Shown here one piece after another: positions 51,196 to 59,646 of a stretch of 64,000 nucleotides of DNA. The position numbers and the translations under genes were made by a program. How positions within the stretch are numbered: the first letter of the stretch is position 1; each line of letters opens with the position of its first letter. The DNA is from an uncultured Prevotellaceae bacterium (GTDB lineage: Bacteria; Bacteroidota; Bacteroidia; Bacteroidales; Muribaculaceae), in the NCBI GenBank assembly GCA_900318205.1, contig ONJS01000001.1, positions 110,074 to 174,073 of the forward strand, in the 5' to 3' direction. The notes beneath the pieces are model-generated. The model saw nothing but the letters and a program-made list of their open reading frames with translations. It did no database searches and was not told the origin of the DNA.

Positions 51196-54100
51196 CTAAC
51201 TTCCTGATCCCAGGAGCTGGTTGATCAGCAGGGATACGTCGGCAATGGTGACTCGGCCGTCGCCGTTGATGTCGCCGCTGCCAGCCGTCGGTTCACCGCT
51301 CAATAAGGAGCTGATCAAGGCTGTCACGTCGGCGATGGTCGTCTTGCCGTCACCGTTCACGTCGCCGGGTTCGAAAGCCAGTTTCGACGTGAAGTAGCCC
51401 GGATTGGAGGGACCGCCGTCGATGTGGGCATAGTCGGCATTAATATGACTGGAATCATAGGTCGTACCATTGCCTCCAACCAGTTTGGTGCAACGATAGA
51501 ACATCTTATCAGAATTAGTGACTGAGGCAGTGCTCCAACCATTACCAACGTAGATAGTGGTCAAATTGTTGCAGTAATAGAACATGTAACGCATATTATT
51601 CACAGTTTCGGTAGTGAAATTGCTCAAATCGAGGCTTGTCAAACCTCGGCAGTTACCGAACATGTTATTCATATCTGTTACATTCTCAGTATTGAAGTTG
51701 CTCACGTCAAGGCTTGTCAAGCCGATACAACTGATGAACATACCGTTCATGTCAGTCACTTTATCGGTGTTGAAATGGCTTACATCAAGGCTTGTTAGAG
51801 CACTACATTCCGTGAACATGCTAGCCATAATTGTCACATCTTCAGTATTAAGGTAATTCATACCCGCAATAGAAACGAGGTTGGACATGCTTTCGAACCA
51901 TGAGAAGGTCGTAGTGGGGCGCGCTTCAGCAAAAGACGCATCAAACACTACATGGGAAACAGACGTGCCAAGCTGTAGCCAATCTGGTTGAACATAACCC
52001 GTGTTCAAGTCATAGGCCGTACCTGAGCGAAAACGTCGTCTAGAGTCGAAGTAGAACGTCAGCGTTGAGTCAGACGGAGTAAAGCAAGCATAAGCCTCTG
52101 GTTCTGATGGCACAGCTGGATCAGTGAAATAGCCCGGGTCGCAGGGGCCGCCGTCGATGTGGGCGTAGGTCTTATCCACGTGGTTAGGATCATAGGTCGT
52201 GCCCATGCCGCCGACCAGGCTCGTGCAGTTGGTGAACATATCCACTGATTGAGTAACTGCATCCGTGCTCCATCCGTCGCCGACATAGATCGTTTCCAGG
52301 CTGTTGCACTCCAGGAACATGCCGCTCATTTTCGTCACGCTCGACGTGTTGAAATTGCTCAGGTCAAGGCTTGTCAAACTTCTACTGTCATAGAACATAT
52401 ATCCCAAGTCGGTCACGTTAGCGGTGTTGAAGTTGCTCAGGTCAAGACTCGTCAACCCAGAGCAGTTACTGAACATGCCATTCATGGTAGTCACGTTCGC
52501 AGTGTTGAAGTTGCTCAAGTCAAGGCTCGTCAAACCAGAGCAGTTTCTGAACATGCCATTCATGATAGTCACGCTCGACGTGTTGAAATTGCTCAGGTCA
52601 AGGCTTGTCAAACTTCTACAGTCATTGAACATATATCCCATGTCGGTCACGTTAGCGGTGTTGAAGTTGCTCAGGTCAAGACTCGTCAACCCAGAGCAGT
52701 TACTGAACATGTCATTCATGTTAGTCACGTTTGCAGTGTTGAAGTTGCTCAAGTCAAGGTTCGTCAATGATTGGCAGTACGTGAACATGGAATTCATGTC
52801 TGTCACATTCGAGGTGTTGAAACTGCCCAAGTCAAGGCTCGTCAAAAATTCGCTGCCATGGAACATATTCCTCATGTTTGTTACCTTGGTGGTGTTGAAA
52901 TGGCTCACGTCAAGGCTTTCTAGACTAATGCCAGTGAACATGTAAGACATGTCTGTCACTTCGCTGGTGTTGAGGTATTCCATGCCCGTGATTGATCCGA
53001 CTGCAATCCTATAAAACCAAGCTTTGGTTGATGTGGGACGGGCATCGGCAAACGACGGGTCAAACACCGCCTTGGTGCATTTGTTGTCCAAGAGCTGGAC
53101 ATACCACTCAGGGAGATCACCTGCAGTGTTCAGGTGATAGATCGTGCCCAGCCGGTTATTAATCTGGTCGTCGTAGTAGAACGTCATCGTCCTGTTGTCT
53201 GCCGTGAAGCAGAGGTAGGCCTCCTTGTGCCCGCTGAGGTAGCCCGGGTCGCTGGGGCCGCCGTCGATGTGGGCGTACTCGCCATCCTTGTGGTTGGGAT
53301 CGTAACTCGTGCCCATGCTGCCCACCAGACTGGTGCAGTCCTGGAACATGCCCTCGGAATAAGCATCGGCTGGCAGGATCCATCCGCTGCCGGCATAAAT
53401 GGTGGTCAGATTGCTGCATCTATAGAACATGTACGGTATGAAACTGGCTCGGGCGGTGTTGAAACTGCTCAGGTCAAGGCTCGTCAAGGCAGTGCAGTCC
53501 TCGAACATGTCGCTCATGTCGCCCACATTGGCGGTGTTGAAACTGCTCAGGTCAATGCTCGTCAAGCCAGAGCAGCGAAGGAACATACTCTCCATATAAG
53601 CCACATTGGCAGTGTTGAAACTGCTCAGGTCAAGGCTCGTCAAGCCACTGCAGTTATTAAACATGGAAGTCATGTTTGTTACCTCAGAAGTGTTCAGGTA
53701 ACTGAGGCCCGAGAAGCTTTGCAGATTTCTCATACCGAGGAACCAATATGCGGTTGATATGGGACGGGCGTCGGCAAACGACGGGTCAAAGACGACCTGT
53801 GTAGCCGGGTGAAGATTGTTTTCAAGGTCTAACCAGTCCATGATCCACCCCGGTAATTCAAATTCTCCATTCAGGTCATAGGTAGTGCCTTCGCGGGTGC
53901 TGCGCTGGTTGTCGTAGTAGAACGTCAGCGTCGTGTTATCAGGCGTGTAGCAGGCATAGGCTCTGGGCGCCTTCGCGTCACTGAAGTAGCCCGGGTCGCT
54001 GGGACCGCCGTCAAGATGGGCGTAGCCATAATGCGCGTTGTTGTAATTGTAGGTCGTGCCCTTGCCACCCACCAGACTGAAGCAATCAACGAACACGTCA

Positions 54101-55434
54101 TTACCATAAGTAACTGATTGTGTGGTCCACAAGTCACTGGCATAGATTGTCGTCAGATGGTTGCAGCCATAGAACATGTTATCCATGATTTGCAAATTGG
54201 GCGTATAGAAGGTGCTCAAGTCAAGGCTTGTCAAGGCACTACAGTCTCTGAACATGTTTTTCATGTTTGTCACATCTTCGGTGTTGAGATATTCCATGCC
54301 TGACAAGGAACTGAGGTGATTCATTCCATAAAACCAACCAAAGGTCGATGTGGGACGGACTTCGGCAAACGAGGGGTCAAACACCACCTGAGTGGCATAC
54401 TTGGCGTTGACGTCCACATACCAGTCAGGATTATAAGTAAACCAAACTGGATAATATACGGTACCTTGTCGCGTATTTGCCAGATAATCATAGTAAAAGG
54501 TCAATGTCGTGTTGTCTGGATCAATAATTACATAGCACTTACCGGTCATGTAACCTGGCATTCCCGCTGAAGGGTTATCGGCTACAGCATAGATATAATC
54601 CATCGAGGAAGGGTTATTGTTGTAATGCGTACCCTGTCCGCCCACTAGGCTCGTGCAACCATAGAACATATTGCTGGTGTCAACATTGTACGTACCATCA
54701 CCCAAGAACCAACCGCCACCCACATAGATGGTAGCCAAGTTACTGCAGCCACGGAAAATGTTAGACAAGTTTTCTACCTTGTTGATGTTGAAGCTGCCCA
54801 GGTCAAGCATCGTCAGGCCAGAGCAATTCTGGAACATGGAGCCCATAGTAATGACCTTGGAGGTGTTGAAGTGACTCACGTCAAGCGTAGTCAGACCAGA
54901 GCAATCCTGGAACATGCCGTACATATTAGTGACCTTGGAGGTGTTGAAGTGACTCACGTCAAGGCTTGACACACCGCTGCAGCCATAGAACATGCCGCCC
55001 ATATTCACAGAATTAGCGGTATTGAAGTGCCCCACGTCAATACTGGTCAAGCTGCTACAGTAAGCAAACATGCCGTTCATGTTGGTCATGTTCTCGGTGT
55101 TGAGGTAATTTAGGCCCTCGATGGTCGTGAGATTTGTCATCTCATAAAACCAGTAGAAGCCCGATGTGGGACGGGCATCGGCAAATGTCGGGTCAAATAC
55201 TACCTTTGTGACCGATGTCCTGATATCATACCAAGGTGCATTACCGATCAAAAGATAGGTCGTGCCCGTGCGGGTACTGCGCTGGTCGTCGTAGTAGAAC
55301 GTCAGCGTCGTGTTCGATGACGTGTAGCAGGCATAGGCCTCTGCGGCCCTTGTCGCCAGTGACGAGAGCATCACCAACAGCAGCGCCATGAGCCACCGGC
55401 CCATGGATCGCGAGAGATGTCTTGATTTATCCAT
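51196..55434 (-). CDS. Giant BspA-like surface protein with C-terminal dockerin
   Basis: A 1412-aa exported protein. Signal peptide about 1-31. Five modules each open with an EAYACYTxxNTTLTFYYDDQR-like segment and RTGTTY, then contain DUF285/BspA repeats (pattern FNTxxVTxMxxMFxxCSxLTSLDLS, about 24-25 residues) and end near HIDGGPSDPGYF. The fourth module is the longest, with repeats nearly identical at DNA level around 52320-52800. A dockerin duplicate ends the protein (GDVNGDGKTTIADVTALI, GDINGDGRVTIADVSLLI). BspA repeats in Tannerella and other Bacteroidetes mediate adhesion. Repeat number probably varies between strains. Confidence 0.92.
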   Translation of the reverse strand: MDKSRHLSRSMGRWLMALLLVMLSSLATRAAEAYACYTSSNTTLTFYYDDQRSTRTGTTYLLIGNAPWYDIRTSVTKVVFDPTFADARPTSGFYWFYEMTNLTTIEGLNYLNTENMTNMNGMFAYCSSLTSIDVGHFNTANSVNMGGMFYGCSGVSSLDVSHFNTSKVTNMYGMFQDCSGLTTLDVSHFNTSKVITMGSMFQNCSGLTMLDLGSFNINKVENLSNIFRGCSNLATIYVGGGWFLGDGTYNVDTSNMFYGCTSLVGGQGTHYNNNPSSMDYIYAVADNPSAGMPGYMTGKCYVIIDPDNTTLTFYYDYLANTRQGTVYYPVWFTYNPDWYVDVNAKYATQVVFDPSFAEVRPTSTFGWFYGMNHLSSLSGMEYLNTEDVTNMKNMFRDCSALTSLDLSTFYTPNLQIMDNMFYGCNHLTTIYASDLWTTQSVTYGNDVFVDCFSLVGGKGTTYNYNNAHYGYAHLDGGPSDPGYFSDAKAPRAYACYTPDNTTLTFYYDNQRSTREGTTYDLNGEFELPGWIMDWLDLENNLHPATQVVFDPSFADARPISTAYWFLGMRNLQSFSGLSYLNTSEVTNMTSMFNNCSGLTSLDLSSFNTANVAYMESMFLRCSGLTSIDLSSFNTANVGDMSDMFEDCTALTSLDLSSFNTARASFIPYMFYRCSNLTTIYAGSGWILPADAYSEGMFQDCTSLVGSMGTSYDPNHKDGEYAHIDGGPSDPGYLSGHKEAYLCFTADNRTMTFYYDDQINNRLGTIYHLNTAGDLPEWYVQLLDNKCTKAVFDPSFADARPTSTKAWFYRIAVGSITGMEYLNTSEVTDMSYMFTGISLESLDVSHFNTTKVTNMRNMFHGSEFLTSLDLGSFNTSNVTDMNSMFTYCQSLTNLDLSNFNTANVTNMNDMFSNCSGLTSLDLSNFNTANVTDMGYMFNDCRSLTSLDLSNFNTSSVTIMNGMFRNCSGLTSLDLSNFNTANVTTMNGMFSNCSGLTSLDLSNFNTANVTDLGYMFYDSRSLTSLDLSNFNTSSVTKMSGMFLECNSLETIYVGDGWSTDAVTQSVDMFTNCTSLVGGMGTTYDPNHVDKTYAHIDGGPCDPGYFTDPAVPSEPEAYACFTPSDSTLTFYFDSRRRFRSGTAYDLNTGYVQPDWLQLGTSVSHVVFDASFAEARPTTTFSWFESMSNLVSIAGMNYLNTEDVTIMASMFTECSALTSLDVSHFNTDKVTDMNGMFISCIGLTSLDVSNFNTENVTDMNNMFGNCRGLTSLDLSNFTTETVNNMRYMFYYCNNLTTIYVGNGWSTASVTNSDKMFYRCTKLVGGNGTTYDSSHINADYAHIDGGPSNPGYFTSKLAFEPGDVNGDGKTTIADVTALISSLLSGEPTAGSGDINGDGRVTIADVSLLINQLLGSGS

Positions 55435-55502
55435 GATTTTTCAATTTTTAAAAGGTTAATATTCTTAGAATGTTATTCGGCCACAAATATAGTAAAAAGA
55501 TA

Positions 55503-55602
55503 TTAGATTTTAGATTTTAGACTTTAGACATTAGATTTTAGACATTAGATTTTAGACTTTAGATTTTAGGCGTTAGATTTTAGGCGTTAGATGGCATCCG
55601 CG
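55503..55602 (+). repeat. TTAG heptad array ending in GCATCCGCG (composite C3)
   Basis: Thirteen perfect-register 7-bp units from 55503 to 55593, all TTAG plus ATT, ACT, ACA, GCG or ATG, then GCATCCGCG immediately. It is the longest array in the window. It fills the 315-base gap 55435-55749 with the lipoprotein promoter; no gene was seen. Confidence 0.92.
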
Positions 55603-55664
55603 TACTTTTTTAAGGGGGGGGAGGGGTTTTTGTTCTGATGGAATATCATAAAAATGATGAGTTT

Positions 55665-55695
55665 TTTGTTATGTGTGATAATTCTATTACCTTTG
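55665..55695 (+). promoter_or_regulatory. Promoter of the SH3 lipoprotein gene
   Basis: TTTG (55665-55668), 19 bases, TACCTTTG (55688-55695), 54 bases before the ATG. Confidence 0.75.
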
Positions 55696-55749
55696 CGACA
55701 GATAAATGGTATTACAAGAATTATCAACTATTTTAAAAAAACAATACCT

Positions 55750-56397
55750 ATGATGAAGAATTTGATGAGTTTGACAATCCTGCTCGCTGCGTTGTTACTT
55801 GCTGGATGCGGTCAGAAAGTACAGGAGGAGCAAGCTGCAGAGGAAGCGCCAGTTGAAGAGGTTGCCGTGAAATCGGCAGCGATGGAGCAGCCCGTTGAGG
55901 CGGGAGAGGTTGGCCGATGTGTGTTTTTCTTCTCCTACAAGGATGGTGAGAAGCAATTGAATGTCTATCAGGAGCCTTCTACTTCTTCTCCTGTTGCCAC
56001 TACCTTAAAGAATGAGAGCATCGATGATGCTTATATCTACATCACCCCGTGTGACAACAAGGATTGGTATCATGTGAGCAAATCCGCAAAGGGTCCGTAC
56101 ATCGGCTACATGCACTGGGAGAGGGCTTTTCTTGATGGTGAGCTTGCTGAAAACACCTGTGAGTGCACCGTCACCGACCCCGACGGGCAAGTCAACGTCC
56201 GCCAATATGCTACGACCAAGTCAAAGATCGTCAAGACATTGCCCAAAGACAGTCACTTTATTGGAGTTCTTGCCGATGACATCAACAATTGGATGGGCGT
56301 GCTCGAAAAGAGAGTCGGTGCTGACAAATCAGAGTATTATCAACTGATTGGCTTTGTACACGTGAGCAAAATCAAATACAGCGATAACGGCGAATAA
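55750..56397 (+). CDS. Lipoprotein with SH3-like domains
   Basis: A 215-aa lipoprotein (lipobox LAGC, Cys at 19 or 20 depending on which of two adjacent ATGs is used). A Glu/Ala/Val-rich linker (about 22-60) precedes two SH3-like segments: CVFFFSYKDGEKQLNVYQEPSTSSPVATTL and CTVTDPDGQVNVRQYATTKSKIVKTLPKDSHF. Bacterial SH3 domains often bind cell-wall peptides, but no catalytic domain is attached. An ATG at 55654 lies upstream of the promoter and was rejected. It is a single gene followed by GC-rich hairpins. Confidence 0.82.
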   Translation: MMKNLMSLTILLAALLLAGCGQKVQEEQAAEEAPVEEVAVKSAAMEQPVEAGEVGRCVFFFSYKDGEKQLNVYQEPSTSSPVATTLKNESIDDAYIYITPCDNKDWYHVSKSAKGPYIGYMHWERAFLDGELAENTCECTVTDPDGQVNVRQYATTKSKIVKTLPKDSHFIGVLADDINNWMGVLEKRVGADKSEYYQLIGFVHVSKIKYSDNGE

Positions 56398-56445
56398 AAC
56401 CACCTTAAAGGTAAGAAAACAGAGGTAACTCTCTGGAGAATGTAT

Positions 56446-56486
56446 CAACGCCCCCTACCCTCTCATTGATGAGGTTGGGGGGCGTT
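56446..56486. terminator. Hairpin after the SH3 lipoprotein gene
   Basis: CAACGCCCCC pairs with GGGGGGCGTTG across a loop with its own small stem. ATCAACGCCCCCTA recurs at 56523, followed by CCCCCTCTAATCTTAGAGGGGG (56539-56560), also a hairpin. The 291-base gap 56398-56688 holds no gene. Confidence 0.6.
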
Positions 56487-56688
56487 GAGTAGGTTTTACA
56501 CTCAAAACACTTCCTCTTGGGACATCAACGCCCCCTAGCCCCCTCTAATCTTAGAGGGGGAGTTGCTAACGCGCTGATTGACAATCAATAATTTCGTTGA
56601 ACTCACGGGGGAACGAATGCTGGGCTGGAGACGCAAAATTTTGCGCCTCTACATAGCGAACGAGCTGAGCATCAATGCTGCCGTTAAA

Positions 56689-57666
56689 CTAAGACTTGGG
56701 CTTGGCGGGGCGAGGTTTGCTGACGAAGTAACAAAAGCCAAGGATAATGACGATGAAAACGAGAGCGATGGGGACATTGAGGAAATAGCTCCCGGCGTCA
56801 TCGCTTTGACCCAAGCGCAGGAGATGGATGCCATAGTTGGCATTCAACAGGACAGACCATGAGGTATAGGCACACACGAAGGTCATTACTAAGCGCCATA
56901 AGGTTCCCCACACGCCATAGCCAAACAGTTGCTTATAAGTGAAGAACAACAGCAGTTGGGCAAAAATGAGCACGAGCCATCCCATAGAAGTAATATCGTA
57001 GAACATGTTCAAGATCAAAAACACGACCGTACTGAACACTTGGATGAAGAAGCCCTGCGGAATGGTGTGGCGCGTGTTGCGCGGAGCAAAGCGGAATATA
57101 AAATAGTTGGGGATAATCAAGAAAGAGAGCATAATCAAGGACAAGATATCAGGATGGGTGTTGAGCCACTTCAACATTTGGTCCAAGAAATCGCTAGGAG
57201 GGGGGAAGGCACCCTTGAGATGAATGTTCAGCCAGGAGAACACATGAGTGATATAGGACATCTTTTCTTCGGGGTTGACGCGGATCATTCCGTGGATGGC
57301 ACCCGTGAGAAAATCGACAATCACACCAAGCACGGCGATGATAGCCAGCATCTTGACAGGCGGGAAACTCACCTGGCGCTTGCCGCTGATGTAGTCGCTG
57401 ATGAAGTAGCCAGGGCGCAGGAACAGCTGCACCACCGAATAGAGCAGCGAGCGGTTGTGCATACCCCAGACCTCGGCGATACTGCGCCACACACTGCGCC
57501 ACGTGATGGGTCCCAGCCCAGACTTCTGAGAACAATAGGGACAGAAGTTGCCCACGAAGTCATGGCCGCAGTTGTGGCAATGCTGCGTGTCGAGTGAGGT
57601 AAACTCGTTGTCATGCGGGTTGTGCTGCCACTGCCTGAAACGTCGATATGCTGCCTTGAAATCCAT
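56689..57666 (-). CDS. DUF3667 zinc-ribbon membrane protein (left arm)
   Basis: A 325-aa protein. A short N-terminal zinc ribbon (Cys30, Cys33, Cys42, Cys45; CHNCG...CPYCSQK) is followed by ITWRSVWRSIAEVWG and LRPGYFISDYISGKRQVSFPPVKML. About five helices follow (about 107-125, 175-195, 205-225, 230-255, 300-318). DUF3667 proteins are common in Bacteroidetes and their function is not established. It lies downstream of two PepSY-like genes on the same strand. A paralogue (start 61469) lies at the other end of the locus downstream of two further PepSY-like genes. Shared text includes YISGKRQxSFPPVKML and YKQLFGYGxWGTLWR. Confidence 0.88.
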   Translation of the reverse strand: MDFKAAYRRFRQWQHNPHDNEFTSLDTQHCHNCGHDFVGNFCPYCSQKSGLGPITWRSVWRSIAEVWGMHNRSLLYSVVQLFLRPGYFISDYISGKRQVSFPPVKMLAIIAVLGVIVDFLTGAIHGMIRVNPEEKMSYITHVFSWLNIHLKGAFPPPSDFLDQMLKWLNTHPDILSLIMLSFLIIPNYFIFRFAPRNTRHTIPQGFFIQVFSTVVFLILNMFYDITSMGWLVLIFAQLLLFFTYKQLFGYGVWGTLWRLVMTFVCAYTSWSVLLNANYGIHLLRLGQSDDAGSYFLNVPIALVFIVIILGFCYFVSKPRPAKPKS

Positions 57667-57676
57667 TGAGTTTATT

Positions 57677-57757
57677 AAGGATTTAGGTGTCAGGTTTTAG
57701 GCTTTAGCGAGCATCCGCGACCTAATACCCAACACCTAAATTCTAAAGCCTATACAA
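57677..57757. repeat. Convergent TTAG/CTAA arrays with GCATCCGCG (composite C4)
   Basis: ATTTAGGTGT, AGGCTTTAG, GCATCCGCG, then ACACCTAAAT and CTAAAGCCT. The flanks are reverse complements in the order A-B-A'-B', so they cross rather than nest. It lies between a PepSY-like gene and the DUF3667 gene. Confidence 0.75.
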
Positions 57758-57759
57758 GA

Positions 57760-58200
57760 TTAATCGTCGTAGTCGGTGTCGATGACCTGGAAATGGCGGT
57801 TGAACTCAATCTCCATGCCGTTGTTGAGCTTCACCTCATAGACGCTACGGTGGCGCTCAATCTTAATGATTGACTTGCCAGGAAAGGTGCTGGTGACATA
57901 GGTGCTGATTTGTTCGGGGACGGCAGCAGCGGGCACCTTGCCGTTATAGCACTCGATGTCCTTCCAGTTGCCAGAACGGTCAAACTCCACCTTCTCACCG
58001 CTCTCATAGCGGATGGTATAGTCATCCCAGTCGGCGGTCACCAACAGGGGCGCCTTAGTGGCGAAATGGGCTTTATGGAAAGCCTGTGCAGTCTGCGGCA
58101 GCTGATCGAAGGTGATCACGCGGTCATCATCATCGGCACTCATCGTGAGGCTCATGGTCATGACCATAGCCATCAACAGTAAAAATTTGATTTTCTTCAT
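57760..58200 (-). CDS. PepSY-like periplasmic protein A
   Basis: A 146-aa exported protein with signal peptide 1-22 and two tandem PepSY-like (DUF2874) units, about 28-85 and 88-146. Typical text is VITFDQLPQTAQAFHKAHF, WDDYTIRYESGEKVEFDRSGNWKDIEC, then VPEQISTYVTSTFPGKSIIKIERHRSVYEVKLNNGMEIEF. It is clearly homologous to protein A-prime at 59121 (same order of motifs, about half the residues alike by eye). PepSY-like domains are thought to bind or restrain partner proteins; no partner is known here. It lies 136 bases after gene B, separated by two repeat types. Confidence 0.85.
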   Translation of the reverse strand: MKKIKFLLLMAMVMTMSLTMSADDDDRVITFDQLPQTAQAFHKAHFATKAPLLVTADWDDYTIRYESGEKVEFDRSGNWKDIECYNGKVPAAAVPEQISTYVTSTFPGKSIIKIERHRSVYEVKLNNGMEIEFNRHFQVIDTDYDD

Positions 58201-58211
58201 TTTTTTTATTC

Positions 58212-58274
58212 AGTTTTCAGTTGTTAGTTTTCAGTTGTTAGTTTTCAGTTGTTAGTTTTCAGTTTTCAGTTGAC
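58212..58274 (+). repeat. AGTT heptad array
   Basis: Nine units in exact 7-bp register: AGTTTTC and AGTTGTT alternate three times, then AGTTTTC twice, then AGTTGAC. Fixed AGTT with variable three bases, the same logic as the TTAG arrays. It is just upstream of PepSY gene A. Confidence 0.85.
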
Positions 58275-58279
58275 AGGAG

Positions 58280-58336
58280 GCGGATGCTTCACTAATCACT
58301 AATCTCTAATCACTAATCTGCGAGCGCAGCGAGCAA
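58280..58336 (-). repeat. Composite element C5, reverse orientation
   Basis: Read on the minus strand: TGCTCGCTGCGCTCGCAG, ATTAGTG, ATTAGAG, ATTAGTG, ATTAGTG, then AAGCATCCGC. It begins directly after the TAA stop of PepSY gene B. Confidence 0.88.
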
Positions 58337-58771
58337 TTAATCATCCATCTCCATGAGGGCACCCTGCTTGTTGAACTTGAGTTCAAGACCATTGGCGAGC
58401 TCAATCTCATAGCCATAACTCTCCTTGTCAATCTTGAGTATCATGGCTTGCGGGAATTGAGCCTGAATTTGTGCCACGATCGGTGCGGGGATCAATGCCG
58501 TGGGTACAGGGTTGGTCAATGTACTCTGAATCTTGTCCCACACTTGGTCGGTGTCAAATTCAATCTGGGTACCATCGGCAAGCACGACGTCATACTGCCA
58601 TCCAGTAATCTCAAGATCCTTCTGGGCAAACGAGATGGCCTGTCCAGGGAAGTTCTGCTGGATGAATGACGTAATGGGCATGGGCAGCTGGGCGGGCAAA
58701 ACGGGTTTGTCGGTACACCCAGACAGCAACATCAAAAAGGCGAAAATGCCACAAGCAAATAATTTTTTCAT
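58337..58771 (-). CDS. PepSY-like lipoprotein B
   Basis: A 144-aa lipoprotein (lipobox LSGC, Cys19) with two PepSY-like units. The text LPMPITSFIQQNFPGQAISFAQKD, YDVVLADGTQIEFDTDQVWDKIQ and VAQIQAQFPQAMILKIDKESYGYEIELANGLELKFNKQG matches lipoprotein B-prime at 59775 motif for motif. It is the first gene of the leftward arm; its -7 box is at 58801-58794. The stop is followed at once by composite C5. Confidence 0.85.
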   Translation of the reverse strand: MKKLFACGIFAFLMLLSGCTDKPVLPAQLPMPITSFIQQNFPGQAISFAQKDLEITGWQYDVVLADGTQIEFDTDQVWDKIQSTLTNPVPTALIPAPIVAQIQAQFPQAMILKIDKESYGYEIELANGLELKFNKQGALMEMDD

Positions 58772-58793
58772 ATAAATATCACTTTAGTCGCTG

Positions 58794-58801
58794 CAAAAAT
58801 A
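58794..58801 (-). promoter_or_regulatory. -7 box of the leftward PepSY arm
   Basis: TATTTTTG on the minus strand, 22 bases before ATG 58771. The divergent gap 58772-59120 holds no gene. Confidence 0.6.
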
Positions 58802-59011
58802 CACTTTTTTTCTATTATAGCTAATCATCTTCTATAAAAAACGCGTTCTTGGGTATCCTCATGCTATTTGGCAAGGGCTGAAAAGCCGGAGTTATCTGTG
58901 GCTGAGGCAACGGTCATGCGGGGCTAATAATACTCATGATATGTACTGAATATACTTGGGAACGTGTGCTTCAATGGTTTGAAATGTGAACGTCCTTGAT
59001 CAGGGAAAACG

Positions 59012-59040
59012 CTAAAAATCCCAATCCGCTAGATTTTTAG
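59012..59040. promoter_or_regulatory. Inverted repeat upstream of the rightward PepSY promoter
   Basis: CTAAAAATC (59012-59020) and GATTTTTAG (59032-59040), perfect 9-bp arms separated by 11 bases. It ends 9 bases before the -33 TTG; a possible operator. Confidence 0.45.
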
Positions 59041-59049
59041 GCAGAACTA

Positions 59050-59078
59050 TTGATTTTTCCAAAAATATTGTACCTTTG
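59050..59078 (+). promoter_or_regulatory. Promoter of PepSY gene A-prime
   Basis: TTG (59050-59052), 18 bases, TACCTTTG (59071-59078), 42 bases before ATG 59121. Confidence 0.7.
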
Positions 59079-59120
59079 CCGCGAAAAATAAAGTTTATTC
59101 ATTCAAATCAATTGACTAAG

Positions 59121-59552
59121 ATGAAAAGAAGTATTCAAGCTATCATTCTGTTGGTCGCTATGCTGGTGAGTTTCAACGCCAGAGCCGACCATGACCAAGT
59201 GATCACCTACGACCAGCTGCCTGAGGTTGCCCAAACGTTTCTCAAGCAGTATTTTGCCGACAAGGTGCCCCTGGTGGTGACCGTTGATTGGGATGACTAC
59301 GCCATCCGTTACAGCAGCGGTGAGAAGGTGGAGTTTGACAAGCAAGGCAACTGGAAAGAGATCGACTGCCGTTCATCGCTTGTCCCCACAGAACTGATTC
59401 CCGAGGAAATCAAGACCAACATCAATGCCACCTTCCCTGGTGCCATTATCCTCAAGCTTGACCGCAATCGTCGCGGCTATGAGGTGAAGCTCAACAATGG
59501 CCTCGAAGTGGAGTACAGCCCCACATTCCAAGTCATCGATATTGACGACTAA
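59121..59552 (+). CDS. PepSY-like periplasmic protein A-prime
   Basis: A 143-aa exported protein, signal peptide 1-22, with two PepSY-like units. VITYDQLPEVAQTFLKQYF, WDDYAIRYSSGEKVEFDKQGNWKEIDC and ATFPGAIILKLDRNRRGYEVKLNNGLEVEY correspond one to one with protein A. The start was placed at ATG 59121 because an upstream in-frame start codon lies within the -7 box. It heads the rightward arm; lipoprotein B-prime follows after 222 bases. Confidence 0.86.
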   Translation: MKRSIQAIILLVAMLVSFNARADHDQVITYDQLPEVAQTFLKQYFADKVPLVVTVDWDDYAIRYSSGEKVEFDKQGNWKEIDCRSSLVPTELIPEEIKTNINATFPGAIILKLDRNRRGYEVKLNNGLEVEYSPTFQVIDIDD

Positions 59553-59646
59553 CCAAATCAGCAACCATTAATTAGCGGAGTGTGTCGTCATAGTAATGCC
59601 TATAAAACTGTGAGACTGTTGCAAAACTTCACTTGACACATTTAAT

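Noticed and set aside
52300-52800. CRISPR-like periodic repeats
   Set aside because: The periodicity is about 75 bases, in frame, and encodes BspA repeats; spacers are not unique and no cas gene is present.
55503-55602. CRISPR array or telomere-like repeat
   Set aside because: A 7-bp unit without spacers; far too short for CRISPR and not a linear replicon end.
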